From positions 310,001 through 374,000 of the forward strand of contig JACPUT010000002.1 in NCBI GenBank assembly GCA_016192145.1: a DNA stretch of 64,000 bases, in the 5' to 3' direction. Shown here one piece after another: positions 50,316 through 57,711 of the stretch. Source of the DNA: Acidobacteriota bacterium (GTDB taxonomy: Bacteria > Acidobacteriota > Holophagae > Holophagales > Holophagaceae). A model generated the notes under the pieces. It ran no database searches, had not been told where the DNA came from, and saw only the letters and a program-made list of their open reading frames with translations. Made by a program: the position numbers and the translations under genes. Numbering within the stretch: the stretch's first letter is position 1; each line of letters starts with the position of its first letter.

Positions 50316-51214
50316 GCGGCCTCCAGCACGGGGCTGGCGGGGCAGGGCGTGTCGAGGCTGGCGAGGCGCTTCACGGGGGCATCGAGCCAGGCGAAGCAGG
50401 TCTCCTGGATGCGGGCGGCCAGCTCGGCGCCGGGGCCGAAGCTGCCGCTGGGCTCCGTGAGCACGAGGATGCGGTGGGTGCGCTTGGCGAGGGCTTCAAG
50501 CGCCGCTTGATCCAGGGGCCAGAGGGTGCGGAGGTCCAGCACGGCCACGTCCAGGCCTTCCGTGGCTTCGAGGGCCCCGTGCTGCAGGGCGCCGTAGGTG
50601 ACGATGGCGGCGGAAGCCCCTTCGCGGCGGAGGGCGGCCTCGCCCAGACGCGCGGTGGGCGCCACGTCCCACTGGTCCTTGAGGCGGCGATAGAGGTGCT
50701 TGTGTTCGAGGAAGAGGACGGGATCCTCATCCTCGATGGAGGCGCGCAGCAGGGCGTAGGCGTCGGCCACGGTGCCGGGCATGACCACCTTGAGGCCCGG
50801 TGTGCCGAGGAAGTGGGTCTCCACGCACTGGGTGTGGAAGGGGCCGCCGCTGCCGCCGGCGCCCACGGGGCCGCGGAAGACGACGGGTACCGAGGCGCCC
50901 CAGCGCCAGCGGGCCTTCGCGGCGAAGTTGCAGATGAGATCCGAAGCCAGCAGGGAGAAGTCCATGAACTGGAACTCCGCCACGGGGCGGCGCCCTTGCA
51001 GGGCCGTGCCGATGGCCACGCCCGCGATGGCCTGCTCGGCGATGGGGGTGTCCAGCACGCGGCCTTCGCCGAAGGCCTCCAGCAGGCCCGCCGTGGCCTG
51101 GAAGGCGCCGCCGTAGGCGCCGATATCCTCGCCGAGGCAGAAGACCCGACCATCCGCGGCCATGGCGTCCTTCAACGCCGCGTTGATCGCCTCGAGGTAG
51201 CTGCCCTTGAACAT
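50258..51214 (-). CDS. 2-oxoacid dehydrogenase E1 component, beta subunit
   Basis: Beta subunit of a heterotetrameric thiamine-pyrophosphate E1 enzyme, pyruvate or branched-chain type (318 aa). GEDIGAYGGAFQATAGLLEAFG near residue 29, DTPIAEQAIAGVAIG and SDLICNFAAKARWRWG are family landmarks. The alpha subunit, normally the gene directly upstream, is not here; a MITE-like element begins two bases upstream of the ATG and a flavodoxin-type gene lies beyond it. No Shine-Dalgarno sequence is obvious in the element end. Either the alpha gene is elsewhere or an insertion or rearrangement separated the pair. Confidence 0.9.
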   Translation of the reverse strand: MFKGSYLEAINAALKDAMAADGRVFCLGEDIGAYGGAFQATAGLLEAFGEGRVLDTPIAEQAIAGVAIGTALQGRRPVAEFQFMDFSLLASDLICNFAAKARWRWGASVPVVFRGPVGAGGSGGPFHTQCVETHFLGTPGLKVVMPGTVADAYALLRASIEDEDPVLFLEHKHLYRRLKDQWDVAPTARLGEAALRREGASAAIVTYGALQHGALEATEGLDVAVLDLRTLWPLDQAALEALAKRTHRILVLTEPSGSFGPGAELAARIQETCFAWLDAPVKRLASLDTPCPASPVLEAAWLPSKEAIRRAVDELLAW

Positions 51215-51216
51215 GC

Positions 51217-51489
51217 TAGGGCCTGTATGGAGATGAACTTGGCGATTGTTGGTGGCTATCTGCGCTCTCCAGCAAGGAAGGCGCCGCAGTGCGTAGTGGT
51301 TCTACGTGCAAGGCGACTGACGAAGCTGGGAGCGCAGAGAGCCACCAACCCGAAGGGCGAGGGGCGGCGGCTGTCGCCAGGCGGCGTCGACCGCCCTCAG
51401 TGTGCAACCGGCACACCTTCGGCCGGTTTCCTTGCCTGGCTCGGCCGACACCCCTCGCAATCGCCAAGTTCATCTCCATACAGGCCCTA
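51217..51489. mobile_element. MITE-like element with perfect 32-bp terminal inverted repeats
   Basis: A 273-bp non-coding unit whose ends, TAGGGCCTGTATGGAGATGA (51217 on) through GGCGATTG (51248), are repeated as an exact inverse at 51458-51489. The outermost TA on each side may be a TA target duplication, as made by IS630/mariner-type transposases, or simply the end of the repeat. Inside, a second inverted pair (about 51247-51272 and 51328-51353) and a small hairpin GCGTAG...CTACGT give a strongly folded unit. No open frame in it resembles a transposase, so it would be moved in trans. It overlaps the stop codon of the gene to its right. Confidence 0.75.
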
Positions 51490-52053
51490 TTTCAACACAC
51501 TCCGGAAAAAGGCGTCGGCCTGCCCGGCGGTGCCCGGATCCTGCAGGGCCTCCCCGGGTTTGCTGCCATGGCCCAGGAGGGCGCCTTCGAAGCTCATCCC
51601 CATGAAGTCGGCGGTGCGGCGCAAGCTTTCCAACACGGGCCCCGCGGAGCCTTCATGGGCCTGATCGGAGTCCACGAGCACGGCCCAAAGGTGCTTGCCC
51701 TTCATCTGGTCCCGGAGCTTCAGTGCCGGTGAGCGCATCCAGCCGCTCCAGTGGTCGAAGTAGAGCTTGGCCGCGGCGGGGAGGCTGTACCAGTAGACGG
51801 GGGAGACGATGACGAGGTCCGTGGCCCGCAGCGTGGCCTCCGCGAGCAGGCGGGCGGTGCCGTCGGGATCGCCGTAGCCCGTGCTGTGGCGCGTGTCCAC
51901 GAAGGGGGGCAGGGGATGCTCATCCAGACGGAGCCAGGTGGCCTCCGTGCCCGGGGGTAGGTGGGCGGCGGCCCGGCGGGCCAGCTGCTCGCTGTTGCCG
52001 TCGCGCCGGGTGGAGGCGAGGAGGAAGAGGAAGTGCCGCGGCCTCGGATTCAT
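51487..52053 (-). CDS. flavodoxin-like NAD(P)H-dependent FMN reductase family protein
   Basis: Soluble protein of 188 aa with a flavodoxin-like fold. The FMN phosphate loop is ASTRRDGNSEQLARR near residue 15, and the second motif SPVYWYSLPAAAKLYFDHW near residue 83 is typical of the NADPH-dependent FMN reductase/flavodoxin_2 group. ATG at 52053 gives a proper N-terminus (MNPRPRHFLFLLAST). The substrate could be a flavin, quinone or azo compound. Its stop codon TAG lies in the last three bases of the MITE-like element, so that end may have been set by the insertion. Confidence 0.85.
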   Translation of the reverse strand: MNPRPRHFLFLLASTRRDGNSEQLARRAAAHLPPGTEATWLRLDEHPLPPFVDTRHSTGYGDPDGTARLLAEATLRATDLVIVSPVYWYSLPAAAKLYFDHWSGWMRSPALKLRDQMKGKHLWAVLVDSDQAHEGSAGPVLESLRRTADFMGMSFEGALLGHGSKPGEALQDPGTAGQADAFFRSVLK

Positions 52054-52083
52054 GTCCCCATCCTGCCAGGGTGGGACCTCCAA

Positions 52084-52461
52084 CGGAGCTTGGGAGCAGC
52101 CGCTCCCGCTGGGGAATCACATCGGGAACCCATTCCGGGGCTGCGGGGGCACCCAATCCGGGCGCCATGGATCCGCCCAGGAGGCGGCCGAGGCCCAATC
52201 GGGCCCCTTCGACAATTTCGGACACAGATCCTAAGCTGGGTTCAAAAAAGTCAAATTAAATCCGAATTAAAGAGTCCTTATATTTGTTTGTATATCTGGA
52301 TATCTGAGTCATTAATGAGCGTATAAATCGGGTGACAAATCTCACATTGTCCTGCCAAAAGCGAGCATTGAGTCCTTTTGGAGCCACTTTGTTAGACAGT
52401 GACGCCTGAGTTTGATCCACACGGAGTGGGTTTGGGCCGATTTTTGAAAGTTAGGTGATCC
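52084..52461 (+). promoter_or_regulatory. AT-rich promoter region of the redox signalling operon
   Basis: This 378-base gap has no gene. Bases 52225-52345 are strikingly AT-rich for this genome (for example TTCAAAAAAGTCAAATTAAA and TTATATTTGTTTGTATATC). Two symmetric sites stand out: ATATC-TG-GATAT (52292-52303) and GACAA-N8-TTGTC (52334-52351), either of which could be an operator. AGGTGAT before the ATG at 52462 is a good ribosome site. I cannot pick a single -35/-10 pair with confidence. Confidence 0.45.
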
Positions 52462-53235
52462 ATGTCCATGGGACTCCTTTTCGATGCGACCCGCTGCGTG
52501 GGATGCGGGGCCTGCGCCTCGGCCTGCAAGGAGCAGAACCACCTGCCCGGGGAGGTGGAGGAGCGCACGACGGCCTACACCTGGACCACCGTGGAGGAGA
52601 AGGAGGGCGCTTACGTCCGCCACCTCTGCATGCACTGCCTCGTGCCCACCTGCGCTTCCGTGTGCCCGGTGGCGGCGCTCAAGAAGACGCCCGAGGGGCC
52701 CGTCGTCTACGACTCCGAAAAGTGCATGGGCTGCCGCTACTGCATGATGGCCTGCCCCTTCGACGTGCCCAAGTACCAGTGGGATCGCGCCGTGCCCATC
52801 GTGGGCAAGTGCATCCTCTGCGCGGGCCGCGTGAAGGAGGGCAAGCCCACCGCCTGCGCCGAGGCCTGCCCCGCGGACGCCACCCTCTTCGGCAGCCGGG
52901 CCGATCTCATCAAGGAAGCCAAAAAGCGCATCCGGGAGAACCCCGGCGGCTACCTCGACCACATCTACGGCCAGACGGAAGCCGGCGGAACCTCCGTGAT
53001 GATGATCTCCAACGTTCCCTTCGAGAAGCTGGGCCTGAAGAAGGACCTGCCCGGGGAGCCCCCGGCCCTGCGCACCTGGCAGGTGCTCTCCAACATCCCC
53101 GACTTCGTGGCGGTGTGGGGCGTCTTCCTCTACGGGGTCCACTGGATCACCGCCCGCAGGGATGTGGTGGCCCAGGCGCATCCGAGGCCGAGGCCCGAGG
53201 GCCCCGAAGCACCCAAGGACCGGAGGCCCTCATGA
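52462..53235 (+). CDS. HybA/HmcB-like multi-cluster ferredoxin subunit
   Basis: Electron-transfer subunit of 257 aa with four [4Fe-4S] binding sets: CVGCGACASAC near residue 12, CMHCLVPTCASVC near residue 56, CMGCRYCMMAC near residue 89, and CILC with CAEAC near residues 117-136. A hydrophobic segment near residues 215-232 (FVAVWGVFLYGVHWI) probably anchors it to the membrane, as in HybA. No Tat signal is seen, so it may face the cytoplasm. The stop overlaps the next start (ATGA). It pairs with the NrfD/HybB protein to pass electrons between the quinone pool and an unknown partner; no catalytic molybdopterin or hydrogenase subunit is encoded here. Confidence 0.93.
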   Translation: MSMGLLFDATRCVGCGACASACKEQNHLPGEVEERTTAYTWTTVEEKEGAYVRHLCMHCLVPTCASVCPVAALKKTPEGPVVYDSEKCMGCRYCMMACPFDVPKYQWDRAVPIVGKCILCAGRVKEGKPTACAEACPADATLFGSRADLIKEAKKRIRENPGGYLDHIYGQTEAGGTSVMMISNVPFEKLGLKKDLPGEPPALRTWQVLSNIPDFVAVWGVFLYGVHWITARRDVVAQAHPRPRPEGPEAPKDRRPS

Positions 53236-54395
53236 GCACCGCCGCAACCCAACCCGCCCGCCGCCCCTGGCCCGGTTTCTGGACGGCCCTCTTCGCCGTG
53301 CTCTTCATCGCCTTCTGCGTCGTCACGGTGATCCGCTTCACCAAGGGCCTTGGCGCGGTGACGAACCTCAGCGACCGTTTCCCCTGGGGCCTCTGGATCG
53401 GCTTCGACCTGCTCTGCGGCGTGGGCCTCGCCGCGGGCGCCTTCACCCTCACGGCGGTGGTGCACCTCTTCAACCTCCGGAAGTTCGAGCCCATCGTGCG
53501 CCCGGCCATCCTCACGGGCTTCCTGGGCTACATCTTCGTGATCATGGCCCTGATGTTCGACCTGGGCCAGCCCTGGCGCATCTGGCATGCCCTCATCTAC
53601 TGGAACCCGCACTCCGTCATGTTCGAGGTGGCCTGGTGCGTGATGCTCTACACCACCGTGCTCACCATGGAGTTCGCGCCGGTGGTGCTGGAGCGCTTCG
53701 GCTTCCACGCCCCTTCCCGGATCATCCACGGCCTCATCACCCCCCTGGTCATCGCGGGCGTGCTGCTCTCCACGCTGCATCAGAGCTCCCTGGGCTCGCT
53801 GTACCTCATCGTGCCCACGAAGCTGCATCCCCTCTGGTACTCCCAGCTGCTGCCGCTCTTCTTCTACATCTCGGCCATCGGCGCGGGCATTGGCATGGTG
53901 ATCCTCGAGTCCTACATGAGCAAGCGGGCCTTCGGACGGCACCTGGAGATGGAGCTCCTGGAGCCGCTGGCGCGGGCCATGGTGGTGGCGCTGGGGATCT
54001 ACGGCCTCCTCCGCCTGCAGACCATCGCGCGCAACCACGCCTTCGGCGACATCGGGGCCCTCACCTATGAAGGAAAGATGTTCCTGCTGGAATTCGCCTT
54101 GGGGGTGGTGATCCCGGTGGTTCTGCTCTCCTTCCAAAAGCTGCGCACCAACGCCAGTTGGCTGGTGACGGGGGCCTTCTCCGCGGTGCTGGGCTTCGTG
54201 GTGAACCGCCTGAACGTCAGCGTCACGGGCATGGAGCGGGCGGCGGGCATCCGCTACATCCCCTCCCTCATGGAGATCATCGTCTCCGTGGGCCTCGTGG
54301 GCCTGGGCATGGCGGTCTTCGCCCTCACGGTGCGCTACTTCCCCATCTTCGAACCGCACCCTGAGCCGGAGCCCGCCGACCCGGAAGGGGCTTGA
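53232..54395 (+). CDS. NrfD/HybB-family membrane quinone-interacting subunit
   Basis: Polytopic membrane protein (387 aa) with about ten hydrophobic segments. FPWGLWIGFDLLCGVGLAAGAF near residue 50 and GQPWRIWHALIYWNPHSVMFEVAW near residue 112 match the HybB/HmcC branch of the NrfD family, which exchanges electrons with (mena)quinone and may couple this to proton movement. It starts at ATG 53232, overlapping the ferredoxin stop. Together with the preceding protein it forms a minimal quinone-linked electron module followed directly by a sensor kinase, so it might itself be part of a redox sensor. Confidence 0.93.
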   Translation: MSTAATQPARRPWPGFWTALFAVLFIAFCVVTVIRFTKGLGAVTNLSDRFPWGLWIGFDLLCGVGLAAGAFTLTAVVHLFNLRKFEPIVRPAILTGFLGYIFVIMALMFDLGQPWRIWHALIYWNPHSVMFEVAWCVMLYTTVLTMEFAPVVLERFGFHAPSRIIHGLITPLVIAGVLLSTLHQSSLGSLYLIVPTKLHPLWYSQLLPLFFYISAIGAGIGMVILESYMSKRAFGRHLEMELLEPLARAMVVALGIYGLLRLQTIARNHAFGDIGALTYEGKMFLLEFALGVVIPVVLLSFQKLRTNASWLVTGAFSAVLGFVVNRLNVSVTGMERAAGIRYIPSLMEIIVSVGLVGLGMAVFALTVRYFPIFEPHPEPEPADPEGA

Positions 54396-54396
54396 G

Positions 54397-55929
54397 ATGC
54401 GCACCCGCATCGGCACCCGCTTCATCCTCGGCGCCGGCCTGGTGTCGGCGGCGGTGATCGGGGTGATGGCGGTGCTGATCGGGCGGGCCCACGGCGCGCA
54501 GCTCCTCTCGGAGCGCACCCGCAGCGCCAACCAGCTCAGCGAGACCATCAAGGGCAGCACCCACTTCGACATGCTGGAGAACCGCCGGGAGAACCTGCAC
54601 CGGCAGATCCGCGACATCGGCGCCCTCTCCGGTGAGGGCATCCACAAGGTGCGCCTCTTCAACAAGGAGGGGCAGATCATGTTCTCCTCCGCCAAGGAGG
54701 AGATCGGCACCACCCTGGGGATGAAGGCCGAGGCCTGCTTCGCCTGCCACGCCGAAGGCCGGCCCCTGGAGAAACCGGATATCACGGCCCGGGCCCGGAT
54801 CTTCCAGGGCGGCGATGGCCACCGCATCCTCGGCATCATCAGCCCCATCCCCAACGAGCCCAGCTGCTGGACCGCCGCCTGCCATGCCCACAAACCCGAG
54901 GCCAAGCTCCTGGGCGTGCTGGACGTTAACGTGTCCATGGCGGAAGCCGACGCCGAGCTGGCCCGCAGCCGTACGCTCATGACCGGGCTCGCGGCCCTCG
55001 CCATCTGCTCCAGCAGCCTCATCCTCTGGTGGCTCAACCGGCGGTTGGTCGTGCGCCCCGTGGCGGCCCTGCTGGAGGGCACCCGCCGGGTGGCGGAAGG
55101 GGATCTCAACACCGTGATTCCGGTGGCGGACAACCACGAGCTGGGCGAGCTCGCCAAGGCCTTCAACGCCATGACCCATCAGCTGGGCGAGACCCAGCGG
55201 CAGTTGGCCCAGGCGGACAAGCTGGCCTCCGTGGGGCGCCTGGCCGCGGGCATCGCCCACGAGATCAACAATCCCCTCACCGGTGTCCTCACCTACGCCT
55301 CCCTGCTGAAGAAACGCATCGCTCCCGAGGGAGCCGACGCGGAGGACGTGGACGTCATCATCCGGGAGACGATCCGCTGCCGGGGCATCATCCGCGAGCT
55401 GTTGGACTTCGCCCGGCCCACGCCGCCCAGCCGCAAACCCACGGATCTGAACGAAGTGGCGCGCCATTCCATGGCGGTGGTGATGACGCAGCTGCGCCTG
55501 AACCACGTGAGCCTCGCCCTGGATCTGGCCGCCGATCTCCCCCTGGCCTACGCCGATGGCAACCAGATCCAGCAGGTGGTGGTGAACCTCCTGCTCAACG
55601 CCGCCGACGCCAGCGGGCCGGAGGGCGGCGAGATCCACCTCGTCTCCAGGGCCGCCCCGCCGGGCTTCGTGGAACTCCAGGTCGAAGACCAGGGCGAGGG
55701 CATCCCGCTGGAGAGCCAGCCCCACCTCTTCGAGCCCTTCTTCACGACCAAAGGCAACAAGGGCACCGGCCTCGGCCTCGCCGTGACCTGGGGCATCGTC
55801 CAGAGCCACGGCGGCGCCATCACCGTCCACAGCGAGCCCGGGCACGGGGCCCGCTTCACCGTCCGCATCCCCCTGGCGCCGGCCGCGCCGAAACCCGACA
55901 ACCCTTCACCTGAGGAGCCCACGCCATGA
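54397..55929 (+). CDS. sensor histidine kinase with periplasmic haem c-type motifs
   Basis: Membrane kinase of 510 aa: transmembrane helices near residues 9-29 and 193-214 enclose a periplasmic sensor domain containing CFACH (residues 114-118) and CWTAACH (157-163), a CXXCH and a CX4CH haem-binding motif. HAMP follows (about 212-265), then HisKA with GIAHEINNPLTG (His288) and a HATPase with NLLLNAADA and GTGLGLAVTWG. Family knowledge: kinases with such di-haem periplasmic domains sense redox state, oxygen or nitric oxide. It starts one base after the NrfD stop and overlaps the next gene by four bases, so the output is probably tied to the redox subunits. Confidence 0.9.
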   Translation: MRTRIGTRFILGAGLVSAAVIGVMAVLIGRAHGAQLLSERTRSANQLSETIKGSTHFDMLENRRENLHRQIRDIGALSGEGIHKVRLFNKEGQIMFSSAKEEIGTTLGMKAEACFACHAEGRPLEKPDITARARIFQGGDGHRILGIISPIPNEPSCWTAACHAHKPEAKLLGVLDVNVSMAEADAELARSRTLMTGLAALAICSSSLILWWLNRRLVVRPVAALLEGTRRVAEGDLNTVIPVADNHELGELAKAFNAMTHQLGETQRQLAQADKLASVGRLAAGIAHEINNPLTGVLTYASLLKKRIAPEGADAEDVDVIIRETIRCRGIIRELLDFARPTPPSRKPTDLNEVARHSMAVVMTQLRLNHVSLALDLAADLPLAYADGNQIQQVVVNLLLNAADASGPEGGEIHLVSRAAPPGFVELQVEDQGEGIPLESQPHLFEPFFTTKGNKGTGLGLAVTWGIVQSHGGAITVHSEPGHGARFTVRIPLAPAAPKPDNPSPEEPTP

Positions 55930-57047
55930 CCGCCCTGTTGATCCTTCTGATGTTCGCCGCCTTCGTCGGCCTCGATGTCCTGGTGCGGCACACGGCCCGG
56001 AAGCTCCGAGAAAAACGGGAGCGCCTCGCTCGAGCCGCCGTACTGGAGTCGGCCGTCCGCCTGGATTTCACTCACGAGGCCAAATCCCTCAAGCGGGTGG
56101 ACGTGCCCCATCCCAGGGCCCGCATCCTCGCCGTGGATGATGAGCCCGTGATCCTGGATTCCTTCCGGAGAATCCTCGTGCTGGAGGGCTTCAGCGTCGA
56201 CACCGTGGAGACCGGCCAGGAGGCCCTGGGCCTCGTGCAGCGCAACAACTACGACTTCGTCTTCACGGATCTGAAGATGCCGGGCATGACCGGCGTGGAG
56301 GTGGTGAAGGGCGTGAAGCACCTGCGCCCCGACGTGGACGTGGTGGTCATCACGGGCTACGGCAGCATCGATACCGCCGTGGAAACGCTGCAGCAGGGCG
56401 CCTGCGAGTATGTGCAGAAGCCCTTCTCCGCCGATGAGCTGGGCGACTTCGCCCGAAAGCTCCTCATCAAGCGCGAGGCCCGCCTGGAATCCCAGCGCAA
56501 GCCGGTGGTACGCATCGTGAATCCGGATCTGGCGGAGATCGTGCCCGCCAACGAATACTGCGTGCCCGGCGGGGCCTTCATCGCCCCGGGCCACACCTGG
56601 GCCCGCATCGAGCCCGGCGGCCAGGTCTCCGTGGGCATCGACGATTTCGCCCGCAAGGCCCTGGGCGCCATCACCGAGGTGATCACGCCGGAGCATGGTC
56701 GCAGCGTCAAGCAGGGTGAGACCCTGTTCACCCTGAAACAGGGCAAGGAGACCCTCCACTTCACCACCCCCCTCAGCGGTCGCGTGGTGAAGGAGAACGT
56801 GGATCTGAAACACGACGCCAGCCCCCTGGCCCGCAGCCCCTACGACCGAGGCTGGGTGTGCCAGTTGCAGCCCTCTAACCTCGCCGGCGAATTGGACAAA
56901 CTGAAGATCGGCAAGCCCGTCATCGAGTGGTACCAGGAGGAGATCGCCCGCCTCCGCAAGAGCCAGGCGGAGCCCTCCCCCGCGCCCGGCATGCTGGACA
57001 TGGGGGCCTTCGAGGCCCAGTTCCTGGAACCCGCGGCCAAGGCTTGA
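55926..57047 (+). CDS. membrane-anchored response regulator fused to a GcvH-like domain
   Basis: Unusual 373-aa fusion. An N-terminal transmembrane helix (residues 2-20) and basic linker precede a receiver domain (about 64-180; VDDE at 70-73, phospho-Asp115 in FTDLKMPG, Lys165 in QKPF). Residues about 215-320 resemble the glycine cleavage H protein: PGHTWARI, VGIDDFARKALG, then GETLFTLKQGKETLHF, PLSGRVVKEN and PYDRGWV. The Lys274 in QGKE aligns with the lipoylated lysine of GcvH (ESVKA). There is no DNA-binding domain. The receiver is presumably phosphorylated by the haem-type kinase encoded next to it; a lipoyl arm would give it redox chemistry (inference). Confidence 0.88.
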   Translation: MTALLILLMFAAFVGLDVLVRHTARKLREKRERLARAAVLESAVRLDFTHEAKSLKRVDVPHPRARILAVDDEPVILDSFRRILVLEGFSVDTVETGQEALGLVQRNNYDFVFTDLKMPGMTGVEVVKGVKHLRPDVDVVVITGYGSIDTAVETLQQGACEYVQKPFSADELGDFARKLLIKREARLESQRKPVVRIVNPDLAEIVPANEYCVPGGAFIAPGHTWARIEPGGQVSVGIDDFARKALGAITEVITPEHGRSVKQGETLFTLKQGKETLHFTTPLSGRVVKENVDLKHDASPLARSPYDRGWVCQLQPSNLAGELDKLKIGKPVIEWYQEEIARLRKSQAEPSPAPGMLDMGAFEAQFLEPAAKA

Positions 57048-57093
57048 TTCAGGTCGGCAGATCGATTGAGCGCCACGAAATGAAACTGAGCAA

Positions 57094-57130
57094 GGGGCAA
57101 CCTAGGAGTTCGAAGCTGCTGGGTTGCCCC
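57094..57130 (+). terminator. intrinsic terminator of the redox signalling operon
   Basis: Nine-bp stem GGGGCAACC/GGTTGCCCC with a 19-base loop, followed by CATCGTTTTC. It lies about 45 bases past the stop of the GcvH-like regulator gene and before the convergent GNAT gene. Confidence 0.75.
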
Positions 57131-57182
57131 CATCGTTTTCATGGTGCCGTTGCGCTGAAAGGGTTCCTGCGCGATACCCGCT

Positions 57183-57698
57183 TTAGAGCGGGCACTCCCA
57201 GATGCGATCGGTCTGGGGATCCGTGCCCACCACGAAGAAGTGACTGCCCACATCCCGGAAGGGCCAGTGGAGGTAGAAGGCCTGGGCCTTGAAGTTGTGC
57301 TCCCACACCCCCAGCCAGAGGGTTTGGAAGCCCTCGGCCCGGGCGCGGTCCATGAGGGTGGCCATGAGCGTCTTACCCAGGCCCTGGCCCTTGGCGGCGG
57401 CGAGCACGTAGAGGCGGTTCAGCTCCACGGGGGCGGGGCCCGAGACACAGGGTTCGGCGGGGCCGCGTTTCAGCTGGGCGAAGGCCAGGGGCTCGCCGTC
57501 CACGAGGGCGAGCCAGGTGGTCCAGGCGGGGTTCCGGAGCTCCCCGCGTTGCTGAGCTTCTCCATAGGCGCTGTCCAGGAAGAGGGCCAGATCCTCGGGG
57601 GTGTTGGAGTCCGCGAAGGTCTCCGTGAAGCTCTGGCGAGCCAGGGCGGCTATGGTGGCGGCATCGGCGGGGGTGGCTTCGCGGATCTGGAGGCTCAT
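57183..57698 (-). CDS. GNAT-family N-acetyltransferase
   Basis: Acetyl-CoA-dependent acetyltransferase of 171 aa. The acetyl-CoA loop is LYVLAAAKGQGLGKTLM near residue 98 (consensus Q/R-x-x-G-x-G/A), and LGVWEHNFKAQAFYLHWPFRDVG near residue 133 is the C-terminal motif of the PhnO/RimI-like group. ATG at 57698 is chosen over an in-frame TTG nine bases upstream. The substrate is not inferable. Its 5' side is followed by hairpin element F. Confidence 0.88.
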   Translation of the reverse strand: MSLQIREATPADAATIAALARQSFTETFADSNTPEDLALFLDSAYGEAQQRGELRNPAWTTWLALVDGEPLAFAQLKRGPAEPCVSGPAPVELNRLYVLAAAKGQGLGKTLMATLMDRARAEGFQTLWLGVWEHNFKAQAFYLHWPFRDVGSHFFVVGTDPQTDRIWECPL

Positions 57699-57711
57699 GG
57701 GAAACAAGAAT

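Noticed and set aside
51216-51479. Small frame inside the MITE-like element that could be a transposase remnant
   Set aside because: The peptide begins in one terminal repeat and ends in the other, is low in complexity and has no transposase motif.
52342-53181. 279-codon minus-strand frame opposite the ferredoxin subunit gene
   Set aside because: Mirror of a clear four-cluster ferredoxin gene; no start signal and no recognisable domains.
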